DNA of 60,000 bases from Antedon mediterranea. Its lineage: Eukaryota; Echinodermata; Crinoidea; Comatulida; Antedonidae. The notes beneath the pieces were generated by a model, which saw nothing but the letters and a program-made list of their open reading frames with translations, was not told where the DNA came from and made no database searches. The translations under genes were made by a program, and so were the position numbers. Shown one piece after another: positions 49,093 to 60,000 of the stretch; the stretch's first letter is position 1; every line of letters begins with the position of its first letter. The stretch covers positions 751,001 to 811,000 of the forward strand of contig NC_092675.1 of assembly GCF_964355755.1 (NCBI RefSeq), read 5' to 3'.

Positions 49093-52000
49093 CTAATAAG
49101 GAGGAGATACTTATATTTCTTTGAGGTACAGGTTTATTTTACACCCCCCAAAAAAATTATATACTATCAATGTATAATGCAAATATCCTGGACATATGAA
49201 TATTACTAACCTGTTAATGTTATATATCATGATTGAACAGATGCCAATGAAGAGTACAAGGCATCCAAGTGTAATGGACACAATCAAAATCACACTGTTT
49301 TCTAAGATAAATAAAGAAGGTTATTATATAACATCATTATTAAATTAGTAATTACTGCTAATATCATTATTCTTATTATATATTATAATTATACTTAATT
49401 CGTTTATTCCATTTGTTCTTTATTTTGTATTCAATGTACATATACAGCATTACAGATACAAAGATATTTAACTAATATACATAATTACATATAAAACAAT
49501 ACAATAACCGTATTTAAAGTAATCTTAGTACATTTACCACTCTTAAAATATTATTCTACCTTCAGAAATTGGATCATCTTCCTGACAACGATTGCCTTTA
49601 TAATAAATGGCACAGCGGCAGTAGGCATTTCCATCACTTTCCTTTTCACATTCCCCTCCATTTAGGCAATATCCTTCACAGGAATCTGGACACAACATTT
49701 CATTACTTTTTGTGAAACATTGAAATTATATATATCTATATATATAAAGTTTGGAAAAGAGGCATATCTTTCTGCTAATGTGTAGGCCCACTCAACACAA
49801 TTTGCAGCATCTTTGAAACAGGTTATGCTTCCTAGAAAATGTGTACACATATGCCTATTCTGTTGCTCTAAGGTTGTGATAGGAAGCTGATCATAAAGTA
49901 TTTATATATTATTTATTTATTATTTCTTTCTGCAGGCACTTTCAGTACTAGTGCAATGAAAAAAATGATTTTATACATGTCTATCAATAGTCAATATGTA
50001 GCTCTTGATATACACACCTATGCATCCATTTTGTCCAATACCATCACCATAAAACCCAAAAGGGCATTCACAAGATGTATCATCACATGTTGCATTCGGG
50101 TGACATTGTCCACAGTTGGGTGCTGCAAAATAGAAATATTTTCTTACATTATTTCAGGTCAGAAGTTATTAAAATACATAACATAATATTCTTCAATTAT
50201 GTAATATTTGTGATAACAGCTTTTTATAAAGAAAGATAAAAAGAGGTGCTCGGTGTATGTTATAAAAGATAAAGGCGAAGACTGTACTTAAGGAAATGAG
50301 CCAGCCAGTTCTTTTCTAATTGCCTTAAGGGACTCTCTACTTCTCATATGATGTGAAGTGTCCTGACCACTTGGCTACCCCAATGCTATACCTTCTGGGA
50401 CTTAAAATATGCACAATGATTAATTTAGACTTACCAATACAGTCATTGATGTTGACAGACCCTATCTGACTTGTCAAGGTACCCTCAGGGCAATAAAAAC
50501 ACACTCTTTGATCTTGCTCTGGTTGATATGCCCCAATGGGACATGGTTCACAACGATTTTCCCTCTCAATTAAGTACTCACCAAAGTAACAATATGCTAA
50601 GAACCAAAAAGAGTGATTGTCATGCTATTATTCAATCATATCAAAACATAGCACGCAGTGGTGGTCAATTATTCATAACATTTCCTTATATAGTAGATCT
50701 ACCTCTATAACAATACCATAATTACCCAAATTCTCCAAAATCTTACCAAGGTTGCAATTATCAACTGAAATTGAACCTGTATCTGCAGTGGTCAGTCTTA
50801 TAGGGCAAGCTGTGCAGGACATGTCACCATCTGGTTTGTAGGTACCAACTGGGCATGGCTGACAAGACCCATCCAAGCCTTGCTCAACACCAGCTTCGTC
50901 ACAAGTTACTAAACAATAATAAGACAATAATAGTTTTAAGTGAGTTTGTTCATTTTATTTAAAAAAATAAACATTATAATGAAGACTACAATCTTATTAA
51001 ATTTACATTTTACATTTAAAAACTTTATTTTACCCATAGGGAAACTCGGTTAGCTTTATCAATTGGACATACATGAGATATTACAAGAAATATAAAGTTT
51101 AGAATAAACGATATATAAAGACAGTATGTCACAATTAAAATAAAAAGTAAATAACACTTCTGTTCTTACCATTGCAATAACTAAGTAGTGGAGCTCCCAG
51201 CAACTCAGTATTGGTTCCAGAGGGGCATGCTGTACATTCAAATGAACCAATCTGGTCTTGGTAGAATCCAAGAGGACAAGGGGCACATTCCATGCCATTG
51301 AAATACTCACCAACCTCACAAATATCTAATTAAGAAACAGTTTAATATTAGCAGTGCCACTGATGGAGATACAATAGTAGTAATTATGATAGTAAGTAAG
51401 TACTACAACACCAATATATGTGATGGTTGAAATTCAATGATCATGTGTCACTTCAGTCATTATAGCAAGAGTGCATATTAGACCTCAACAATATCAACAA
51501 CAAAAAACATTGCTACAAATGAAAAATAAATGCTTTAGAATTTAGACCATATATAAGTAATAATCATATTCATTTATAGGCCTATATAATTACAGATCTA
51601 TACAGTAAAATCAATTGGAAATCTAACCTTTACATTGTGTGACATCGATAGAGGTAAGACCCTGTGTGGTCATTCCATTTGGACATGCTGCACATGTGAC
51701 TTGTCCAGTTTCGTTCTGATACGTGCCTTGTGGACACTGCACACATACATCTTCAGCAGTATCATGGTATTCACCTTCAGGACAGAGAACTTGAATAAAA
51801 AATAAAAGACAGAGAACTTGAATAAAAAATAATAGACAGAGAACTTGAATACAAATTTTAACATTTCGTAGAATACAGTAATGTCACATTACTGCCGTTA
51901 TAATAAGCAATACTGACAGAATGTTCATACAGTTAATTTTGTAACAGTTTTAGAAGCTATTTTAAGCTTTTATTAAAATAGAGAGGTTACATATAGACAA

Positions 52001-55000
52001 CTTATTCTTTTGTAAAACACTGCTGAAGGATCCTTTGTACACCTGATGGGGTCACAACAAGATATTGCTTTCCAAACCTACCACACATTTCTCCACTAAG
52101 AACGGATCCTGAGTTACAATTCAAGTTGGTAGAAACAACCAAATTACTAGTGTCCACATCACCACCTGTAGTTGTACTCAGATTACCAGCAGCTGCTTGC
52201 TCTACCAGTACTTCATCAATGGTACGACCATCAGCTGCTGTTGTTGTTCTGAAAGAGAAATCAAAATTGATATGATAATATGTGATTTAAAAAAAAATGT
52301 GCACCACCTACTTGACAAAACTAAGGAAATCATAAACAGACAATATATTAGAACACACCTCGAATGTTGTGGATTTTTGCACATTCACCATAAGAACAGA
52401 TTTTAAAAATGAATTAATTATAATCATTTCTGAAACCATTTTGGTTGATGTTATTAAAGAAAATACATATTAATTTCTACATTTTACATGATGTACTTTT
52501 TACCCATTTGTATTAATAGCGACTGTAACTGTTGCCGCTTGGCCCACAGTCTGACGTCTGCGCCTTCTACGAGCAGTAGAGTCGCACTCAACTACCACAC
52601 CTGCCGTTCCAAAATCACAAACTGGAGCTCCACATACACCTAGGAACATGTTGAGCTCATTCATAACACCTTCAAACTCACTGACAAGGGCATCAATTGT
52701 TTCATTGTCACATTGACCAATGGTGTATTCTAAACTGAGGTCAACTGTTGCACCTGGGTTTACAGATTCTGAAATAGATATATTTATTAATTTTTTACGG
52801 CTTTACCACGTTGAAACACCGGTTCTCGTCAGATCACCAAAGTTAAGCAACGTTGGGCCTGGTTAGAGCTTGGATGGGAGACCATCTGGGAATAGCGGGT
52901 GCTGTATACGGAGCTGGGGTCCCGTTAGGCATTTGAAATCAGCACTGCTGACTCTTATGGCAGCCCCTGCATCTAGTATCTGCCTCAGACCTCTGGTCAA
53001 GGTGGGCACTGGACGAGAGAAGCCCTTGATCAATGTCAGGACCAATCAAGGTGCTTTAAACTCTCCTGGCTTTGTTTGTATCAAACCTGTTAGTGGCGGT
53101 AATTATCGCTGTTGGTTTCGATTGAATAAAATAAAAAAAAAAAAAAAAATGAGCAACTGGAGAGAATCTTAATTTTAAATGATTATAATTGTATAGTGAT
53201 TTTTAAACTCTTTTAATCCAACTTACGTGCACACCCTGGAAAGATAAAAGGTTCATTTGGTCGTCTTGTATCCCACACTCCTTCCTGAGCACACACGTAG
53301 TAAGGATTTGGTAATGTTGTAAACTCATAGCCTGCGTTGCATCCAATTGTGCAGAATACTCCCCACTGCCAGCTTCCACATGCACTCAAACCCTGGACTG
53401 GAGGTGCAGGTCTCATACAATCAAAAGCTAAAGAAACATTTTTAAAAAGTAAATGATTATATCACAGTGACAGAAAGAGCGGTTAATTATTAAGAGCTTG
53501 AAGTGGCAATGCGGGGATGTGAGAATTATATTTGTTTCTCTAATATTCAATTTTGCAGCTTCTGTGCCAATGACATCACAAACTACCTTGTCTCTCTCTC
53601 TCTCTTCACGGGAAACGCCAAAATGGGCAAAGCTAGTTGACCGATCCAAGGAAGTCTTTTTGTATCTGAATGTACATAGTAAATTGCACCAAAAAGTATA
53701 TTGTTTGATTGCATGCTTGGTTGTGCCATGTTTTAAAAGCACTGCATTGTAACATACATATGTAATAACTTACGCAGAACATAGAGTTTAAATTGTGATA
53801 TGATACTGTTGTATGCTGCATCATAGGCCACATACACAATTAGATACTCGCCCCAGGAGAAAATCTGACCAACTCTATGTGACCGTGTAATGTTTACAAC
53901 AGCAATGTTATCCGAGAAAATTGGCTCAACCCATGTTCCAACAGATAGTCGGTCAACTTGGTTAACAATTCGGGTGTCTTCTGTTTGGTAGACAACAACT
54001 GGTGGTTCCTTATCTGGTGTAAAATAAGTAAAGAATATTTTATTTTTTCTGTAATTTATTCAAAGCATTAAGTGGGATGACTCGCACTTGTATACTTTCA
54101 CATCAAACATTGCGATTACTGTGTATCTAGAGCGCATTACCATTGAAACCGACTAGAAACTCTGATAGGATCACATTCACATTAATCAATCAAATAAAAA
54201 AGTAAAATATTTAAAAAATAAAATTAAGTGTGACCTTCTGCTGATCTTAAACACCAGCGTTATGTGTCAGTACCTTTCACATTGCATTGCATTCCTGGTG
54301 TCTCTTTGGTGTGTTTCAAGAGCAGATTGCATTCAGCTGTTCAACCCTGGTGTTTAGAACTCTGGGGTTTTTTGGTTTTTTTATTCACACCAAACAAAAT
54401 GTTGGTGATGAGACACTATAGCTATAGCTATACCCAGGTTATGTCAGGGTTTTCTTAGCATTTTGTTTAATACAAAACTCTTACCAATTGGTATGTCACA
54501 ATTTGTTCCTTGATAACCTTCTGGACAAGAAGAACTTCCACATTCAGAAGGCACAATCTTTACCACTTCTCCATCTAGATCAGCTGCCATAGTAACCCAC
54601 TGAATCAGATCTCCCTGTTCCCAGATGTCAGAGCAGTTCTGTGATCGCAGTAAAATCTTATCAGCACTCAGAACAGTGCTAAACAGGTTGAGGTAAGTGA
54701 TTTCACCAATAAATTCCATTCCAGGAATAATCTCACCACTTGTGGAAAAGTCTTGACCAAGAATAATTCTAACACTAACAACATAGATACAATTATGTTT
54801 GATTTAATATCAATAAAGCTTCATTCAATGCTTGAATATTTGACATATAAGCAAACATATTCATAAATTCTATTCTTATTGTCAATTCTAAGAAACTACT
54901 TCTTTTAAGAAAGTGGATAAGACTAATGAAACAAAACTTACAAAGGAGCTATAGTTCCACCAGAACCCAAATCTTGAATTGTTCCAACCACTTCTCCATC

Positions 55001-58000
55001 TAGATACATAGTCAGCTCTGATAGGCTGGACCAGGTACAGGTTACACAGTGCCAATAACCATCATTGATAGCAACATCATTAGAAACCTCATTAATATCA
55101 AGAACCAATACATAGATATTCCTAGACATGGACAGATTACAAAATGTAATGTAATAATCAATTTTGTCTTGATTAAAAATTGAATCATACTTTTGTTTAG
55201 AAGGTGTTTATTTACCCGTCATATCCAAAGAAACGCAGAACAGCTCCCTTACTTCCTGGTACTGCAAATCTTACCCAGAATTCCAATGTGAATGAAGATA
55301 AACCAAAGTTTACAATTGGTGAATAGGATATGGATGAGTTACCATCAAATTTTAAGTCAAAGTTTGGTGATTTGGCTAAAATAAAAACAATATTTAAAAA
55401 ATAGTGATGTTAAGAGAATGAATGAATAGAAAAGGAATGAAATTCTTAAAATAACAGAAAACAATTATGATCCACTCAGTGTTATCTGTACATCAGGTTA
55501 TTCATTAAACAAACACGATACGTGTGGACTACTGCTTAAAAATTCCCAGTGAACTCTGCACAGCTCATGTGAGCTCACAATAGGTCAACTTTCGCAAAAT
55601 TAGATAGTGGGTTGGTATTCCAGTTTTCAGTTATATTACGCATACTACTGTTCAAAATTATATTACCTATTTCGCAATAGTAGCCTTCATATAAAATATC
55701 ACATTCGCATGTGAAGTCATCAATCCCATCAACACATGTCCCATCATGCTCACAATTTACTGCAGCACAATCATCAATGTTGATTTCACAGTTCTTTCCC
55801 GAGTAGCCTTGTAGACAAGTGCAGTTGTATGTGCCGGGCAAGTTGACACAACTTGCTTCATTTTCACAAGGTGATTCTAGGCACTCATCGATCGATATCA
55901 CAATGCGTTCCATTCCAACCTACAGTAAAAAAGAAAAGATTTCTCACTAATCTGAAAACAATAAGAGGCATGTTTTTTGGAAAGAAAGTTTCAAAATATT
56001 GACTTGTTTTTTTTTTCATTTCATAAACATCCAACAGCAAAGTATAACCAAATACTGGATGGATAAACTCTATCATACATAAGTCTTCAGGCTAATGAAG
56101 TGGAGTAAACAGTCATGAGTTACGACCCCAACAATGTTGGTCGGGATTTAACTCAGGATTAGAAGGCAATGTTAACCACTAAGCTACAAAGGAGTTTGAA
56201 TGTTGAATTCTTGAAATGTGTCTTATGTGTCCTACATTCTCTTTACCCAGGTTTATTAGTGAGTATGCATCTATTTTGTAAAATGTGTTTCAATCAGACA
56301 GATGTCACTACACTGATTTCACACCATGTAAATGTACATACCAATGTTACAGACACATGTGAACCCATTGAATAGATCATTGCATTCAGCATCATTGAGA
56401 CATGAGTTAGCAGCACAATCGTCAACATCAACAGTGCAATTTACACCTTCCCATCCAGCAGGGCATCTTGGAACAAAGAAGATAATTTATAGATTAATAA
56501 ATGAAAATTATAAATCAGATTTCCCAGGATATATGGGAGCCACTTTCCTAAAGCTCTTTCTACACTATCAAACTAACAAAAAGTTTGCCTAAATATGGTA
56601 ATGATATGACATAATCGTGTCCATTATGGTTACATCACATATTTCTTTGTCACATAAAGTTTGATAGAGTAGACAATACAATATCTTTACCCATAGTATA
56701 TTACTTTGCATGTTCGTTAAAATACTTACGAGCATCTATAAGAATTAACCAGTGTTGTACAGTTTCCATTATTTTTACATGGTTCTAAAAGACAAAGATC
56801 AACCATCAGCTCACAGCTTTCACCATAGAAACCAGGAATACATGTACAATCACGCCCATTGACAACATCCGTGCAGGTTCCATTATTTTGGCATGGATAA
56901 AATGAACATTCATCGATATCGATCTAAAGATAAATAGTATTTAAATGATTTTTATTTATATATACATAAGCTGGATGACAGTTTCTCAATGCAGTTTAAA
57001 AGGCATTCAATTTATACCCGAGTCACACAAAATTGACAAATTGTTACAGGGATATCTTTACCTCGTTACAACTCTTTCACATGCTAGTTGATCACAATGC
57101 GCATATGTATTGATACAATGTATAGAGCGTAAATAAGACTCCTAAAAACAACTATTTTCCCGACTTGCCATACCTCACAATTTTTGCCTTCAAATCCTTG
57201 ATAACATAAACAGTGGTAATCTTCTTGTTCTATCAGTAGTGTGCAGTTTCCAGAATTTTTGCACGGTTCTAACAAACATGGACCATCTGGATTCCCGCAC
57301 AATTCTCCTAACAAATGAGAAAAAAACAGATGTTTTTGAGATATTGACATTAAAATAAAATTGTATAAAAATTATATTAGATCTAAAGAATAAAGAATGT
57401 TTAAAGAAAGTTAGGCCTAGAAGTTTAAGAAACTCACAGGTGCTGGAATGTGTTGGGACATAACACAAACAAATTTCAAATTATAATTAGGTAATTGTTA
57501 CAGTAAGTAAGTATATTTCTTCATAATACAACATACAGTACAGGTATTATATGTTGTTAACATATAGTGTTGTTGTACTGGTGTTTCATACATCTACAGG
57601 ATTTAAATCTAAGACATCAATACTATTCAGCAACTAATTGCCCTCACGTTCCAAAAGTTTCTAATCTTCATCATGTTATTCAATGTGTAATTAGATGCAG
57701 TTAATTTCAAAGATAATTAGAGATTATATATAAGTTACAAAAGAATGAATAAAAATGTAATAACAATGATCATCATAATAATGTAACTGATTTTAGTTCT
57801 GATCTATAATCTGTATATTTCAAAACAACATTAAATGTTTATAATGAACCAATAAATTGATCTTATCTTACCGGACCAGCCAAAAGCACATTCACACATA
57901 AATGAGTCTAATTGGTCAATACACATGCCACCATTCTGACAAATTACCTCAAGGCAATCATCAATATTATGCTGGCAATGAGCGCCCTCATAGCCTGCGA

Positions 58001-59691
58001 GACAGGTGCATGAGTACCCATTGGTGAGGTCAGTGCATGTTGCATTATTCCGACAAGGTGAAGATGAACATTCATCTACAATTTTAGAAAATAATAATTT
58101 AATTTATGAAATTACAAAAAATGGTGATTTTACTATTATTTAGGAGTTATTTCTAATATGTAAATTTTAGCAGTCTTAACAGTATGTAAATTTACAAACA
58201 CAATACGTAACCATATACACGAATTATTTAGTGCCAATGGTATGATCATTAGAAATTAAATATACAGTCAATATCTATCCTGGTATACAATTGGTACGCA
58301 TGTTTGCTGCTAAACTACAGTACCAACAAATGACTATACGCCTATATAAAAATTGATGTTTATTTACCCTTGTTTATTTCGCAATGAATGCCTGTGAAAC
58401 CAAGTAAGCAGAGACACTCATATCCTTTGAGTCTATCATAGCATGTTCCATTATTAAAACATGGAGAAGATGCACATTCATCCACGTTGACCTCACATTT
58501 ATCACCTTTAAAAAATGCATGCATTTGTTGTTTATTATTATACTTAGGTGTTATGAAACAGAAGAATGATAATTGGAGGTTAAAATAAAAATCAAATCAC
58601 AAGTGACAGAACTCATGCAGCAAAAATGTTCTCTTTTATTGATAAAGAAGTTGAATTCTTTCTTTGCTCTCCTAAAAGTGGATGTGTCCAAAATTTATTT
58701 ATTCATATGGTTTCACGTAAAATGTTCTACCACTAACCTGCATATCCAGGTGGACATTCACATGCAAAATAAGCTCCTTGATCTACACAGGTGCTGCCAT
58801 GCAAACAAGGTTCAGATTCACATTCATGAGTCACATGTACACAGTTATCACCATAGAATCCAGGCAAACATTCACAATAGTATGACTCTTCTATGTTAAA
58901 ACATGTTGCATTGTTCATGCAAGGGGCACTAGCACATTTGTATGGAATTTCACATGATTGTCTGCAAGATTGAAAAAATGTTACATTAATAGAATAACGC
59001 AAAAAGGAATAAGCTTCTACTCCATCATGGGTACCTTTATATTGTATCAATAGGCCTATAATCATTTAATTGTCCATTCGTATAAGAAAAAAAAATTCAA
59101 AATACAAAATAGGAATCAATTATTTGTATAAAAAATGCATTTGATAGAGTCACAGTGTTATTTTTCTTTATTTAATGATAGTATTAATAATTATAATAAT
59201 ATTAATAATCTAATTTTCTAACATTTTAGGTTAAACAACCATAACACAATATTCTTACCCTCGGTAACTATCTCTACACTGACAGTATGCTACATGATCA
59301 GATACTTCACAATTTCCTCCATTAGCACAAAATAAGCCTTCACAGGGACCTAACAAATGATGTTAATACCAATTGTTTAAATAGTTGTAGTAGTTTTAGT
59401 ATTTTTTTTAATTCAATTTTTTTAATCAATAAAGAATTTTCATACTATAGCAGAACAGATTTTGAACACCAATTATCGTTGTATCTCCAAGATACACGAT
59501 TATATTTAAAAACAATAAATCCAACTTACTATAACATTGACTGACATTGGTAGATCCTGTGGACAATGTAGCCAGATAGGGATCACATTCAGTACAATTC
59601 CTTGACCCTTTCAGTGACTGGTGGTAATGCATGGAACATCTAATACATGGCTTGAAACCTGTTGTAGAGTAGGAACCAGGCTCGCATGGTA
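48693..59691 (-). CDS. SVEP1-like modular transmembrane receptor (24 exons seen, 5' end missing)
   Basis: Exons: 59691-59530, 59349-59259, 58961-58738, 58505-58368, 58075-57872, 57307-57174, 56923-56730, 56466-56342, 55919-55667, 55375-55216, 55121-54942, 54768-54485, 54013-53774, 53427-53227, 52768-52504, 52248-52082, 51789-51628, 51325-51170, 50908-50747, 50596-50435, 50122-50018, 49685-49560, 49301-49211, 49092-48693. About 4386 nt. Order: Cys-rich GCC2/GCC3-like, 12 EGF, pentraxin/LamG-like, HYR, sushi, Arg-cluster linker, 4 GCC2/GCC3, 2 EGF, one TM helix, cytoplasmic tail of about 135 residues. The module set is that of SVEP1, but SVEP1 is secreted. Most ectodomain exons are phase 1-1, typical of exon shuffling. 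Likely an adhesion or matrix receptor (inference). One exon (55919-55667) is out of phase. Signal peptide and N-terminal modules lie beyond 60000. Confidence 0.88.
49211..50122 (-). CDS. Receptor exons: two juxtamembrane EGFs and the transmembrane helix
   Basis: Exon 50122-50018: EGF-like NCGQCHPNATCDD. Exon 49685-49560: EGF CEGYCLNGGECEKESDGNAYC. Exon 49301-49211: NSVILIVSITLGCLVLFIG and CSIMIY, one hydrophobic helix of about 24 residues followed by an Asn/Arg stop-transfer. Confidence 0.88.
50435..51789 (-). CDS. Receptor exons: four GCC2/GCC3 (ephrin-receptor-like) modules
   Basis: Exons 51789-51628, 51325-51170, 50908-50747 and 50596-50435, each one module of 52-54 residues with pattern C..GEY/SC..C.PCP.G.YQ..C..CP.GT. 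All four start and end at phase 1, so they are symmetrical units able to duplicate or be skipped without breaking frame. Confidence 0.88.
51781..51862. repeat. 27-bp tandem triplication across a receptor splice acceptor
   Basis: GACAGAGAACTTGAATAAAA and following bases recur with period 27 at 51781, 51808 and 51835. Read on the minus strand each copy carries the acceptor TTCAAG followed by the first exon bases TTCTCTGTC, so three near-identical acceptors stand in series. Confidence 0.85.
52082..52768 (-). CDS. Receptor exons: unnamed linker domain with an RRRRR cluster
   Basis: Exons 52768-52504 and 52248-52082. The first starts SVNPGATVDLSLEYTIGQCD, with Cys at regular spacing, and includes TARRRRRQT, which fits a furin-type cleavage motif. 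The second is Thr/Gly-rich with few cysteines. Together they link sushi to the GCC repeats. Cleavage is inference. Confidence 0.78.
52797..53149 (+). repeat. 5S rRNA-derived SINE (SINE3 type)
   Basis: 52797-52909 matches almost all of a eukaryotic 5S rRNA: ACCACGTTGAA, CACCGGTTCTCGTC, GTTAAGCAACGTTGGGCC, GGTTAG, CTTGGATGGGAGACC and CTGGGAATA are in order. This includes the internal pol III promoter. A non-5S body of about 220 bp and a poly(A) run (53131-53149) follow. It sits in a receptor intron, opposite in orientation to the gene. No clear target duplication. Confidence 0.85.
53227..54013 (-). CDS. Receptor exons: HYR domain and sushi (CCP) domain
   Basis: Exon 54013-53774 gives an Ig-like HYR module (KEPPVVV, VEPIFSDN, FSWGEYLIVYVAYD); the usual xYTAxD end is YVAYDAAYN here. 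Exon 53427-53227 gives one sushi domain (FDCMRP, GSWQWGVFCTIGCNAGYEF, GVWDT). HYR next to sushi is a combination found in SVEP1-like proteins. Confidence 0.85.
54485..55375 (-). CDS. Receptor exons: pentraxin/laminin-G-like domain
   Basis: Three exons (55375-55216, 55121-54942, 54768-54485). They encode a jelly-roll LamG/pentraxin fold: FTLEFWVRF, GAVLRFFGYDG, then DGYWHCVTCTWSS with MYLDGEVVG, then GQDF...FIGEITYLNLF. The HxCxTW stretch is the classical pentraxin-type signature in degenerate form. The third exon ends with a short CPEGYQGTNCD Cys segment. Confidence 0.85.
55667..55919 (-). CDS. Receptor exon with EGF 11-12 and an apparent frameshift
   Basis: 253 nt where phase requires a multiple of three. 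From the previous exon the frame reads GWNGTHCDID then Arg and a stop. The EGF that follows (DECLESPCENEASC) is in another frame. The break is at about 55884-55899, in ATCGATCGAT on the minus strand. The rest of the exon encodes two complete EGFs and rejoins the pentraxin exon in phase. See the finding on this site. Confidence 0.8.
56095..56200 (-). repeat. tRNA-derived SINE head in a receptor intron
   Basis: The minus strand shows A-box-like TAGCTTAGTGGTTAAC, then CCTTCTAATCC and a decayed B box (GAGTTAAATCCCGACC). Organisation as in the element at 5088-5207. Confidence 0.55.
56342..58961 (-). CDS. Receptor exons: EGF repeats 2-10
   Basis: Seven exons (58961-58738, 58505-58368, 58075-57872, 57307-57174, 56923-56730, 56466-56342, counting the half-EGF joins) encode nine EGF modules with six cysteines each. 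Several begin with calcium-binding-type motifs: VDEC, DEC, IDDC, IDIDEC, DDC. Two EGFs are split inside the module by introns (CAFGWSG|E and YRCS|CPAGW), while others are bounded by introns. All junctions keep frame. Confidence 0.87.
56549..56676. mobile_element. Hairpin MITE, family A copy 7, in a receptor intron
   Basis: Left end TAAAGCTCTTTCTACACTAT, right end TTTGATAGAGTAGACAATAC; inner part CTAAATATGGTAATGATATG. It lies about 50 bp from the donor of the EGF exon 56923-56730. Confidence 0.8.
59259..59691 (-). CDS. Receptor exons: Cys-rich module and first EGF
   Basis: Exon 59691-59530 encodes CEPGSYS...CIRCSMHYHQS...CTEC, the spacing of a GCC2/GCC3 (ephrin-receptor-like) repeat. Exon 59349-59259 gives EGF 1 (CEGLFCANGGNC...CQC), whose end joins the next exon at GG|A. 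Upstream exons are outside the window. Confidence 0.85.
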
Positions 59692-60000
59692 CTGAAACGG
59701 TAAAAAGGCAATTGTTAGGAAAACATTTATAAAATCATATCATAATAAATTGATAAAAAACAAAACACAATATATAATTATTAAGCATATATAAACAATA
59801 AAGATGAGGTGAGATTAAATAAAAACAACCTGATGCTTGATATGCAGAAATCAGAATTTATTCATACTTTTGATAAACCGATCAAGAAATTATAAATTAT
59901 GCATTAGTGTATATGTGCATGTTTTTTTAAATGTTTGCATAGCGAGTGCCTCTCACTCCTGACGACTATCAAATGCATTAGTGTATATGTGCATGTTTTT
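59692..60000 (-). other. Receptor intron running off the window
   Basis: AT-rich sequence. CATTAGTGTATATGTGCATG occurs twice (about 59911 and 59971) in a short imperfect duplication. No exon is seen. Confidence 0.6.

Noticed and set aside
52797-52909. A functional 5S rRNA gene
   Set aside because: The first bases are missing, there are internal substitutions, and it continues into a SINE body with poly(A) instead of a T-run terminator.
52863-53172. ORFs on both strands of the 5S-like region
   Set aside because: They overlap a 5S rRNA-derived SINE with poly(A), which explains the sequence.
53428-53839. ORFs between the sushi and HYR exons
   Set aside because: Intronic; the exon borders at 53427 and 53774 fit the domains and phase.
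55885-56076. 63-codon minus-strand ORF ending GWNGTHCDIDR
   Set aside because: Most of it is intron; only the last residues are the start of the receptor exon 55919-55667.

Overview
The window is eukaryotic, intron-rich and AT-rich. I infer a marine invertebrate deuterostome, most likely an echinoderm. The hints are the frequent AGGCCTA-type words, a 5S rRNA-derived SINE, many tRNA-derived SINEs, and a giant EGF/pentraxin/HYR/sushi receptor. The species cannot be fixed from the sequence alone.

Three protein-coding genes are supported, all on the minus strand. I rebuilt each by joining exons at GT/AG borders and checking that codon phase and domain homology carry across every junction. Read 5' to 3' on the minus strand: (1) the 3' part of a modular cell-surface receptor (59691 to 48693, 24 exons seen, 5' end outside the window). 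It has a Cys-rich GCC2/GCC3-like module, 12 EGF repeats, a pentraxin/laminin-G-like domain, an HYR domain, a sushi domain, an RRRRR-containing linker, four more GCC2/GCC3 modules, 2 EGF repeats, one transmembrane helix and a cytoplasmic tail. The ectodomain modules are those of SVEP1, but this protein is membrane-anchored. (2) An 879-residue coiled-coil protein kinase (47351 to 43430, 5 coding exons) that I cannot assign to a named family. (3) A complete EFA6/PSD Arf6 exchange factor (39919 to 2859, 12 coding exons, 934 residues) in which an N-terminal PDZ domain precedes the Sec7, PH and C-terminal coiled-coil regions.

Layout: 1-2858 is EFA6 3' flank. 2859-39919 is EFA6, with long introns (10.3 kb, 12.4 kb, 5.3 kb) full of repeats. 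39920-43429 is the EFA6 upstream region, with tandem and duplicated blocks and two tRNA-like elements. 43430-48000 is the kinase gene. 48277-60000 is the receptor.

The repeats hold much of the novelty. They include a transposon with about 690-bp terminal inverted repeats, a TAAA target duplication and a transposase-like ORF split by a SINE. There is a seven-member hairpin MITE family and a SINE family with a type II (Leu/Ser-like) tRNA head. There is also a full 5S-derived SINE, and several minisatellites, one of which triplicates a splice acceptor. One EGF exon of the receptor carries an apparent 2-bp deletion that breaks the reading frame. I found no prokaryotic-type system, CRISPR array or viral gene.
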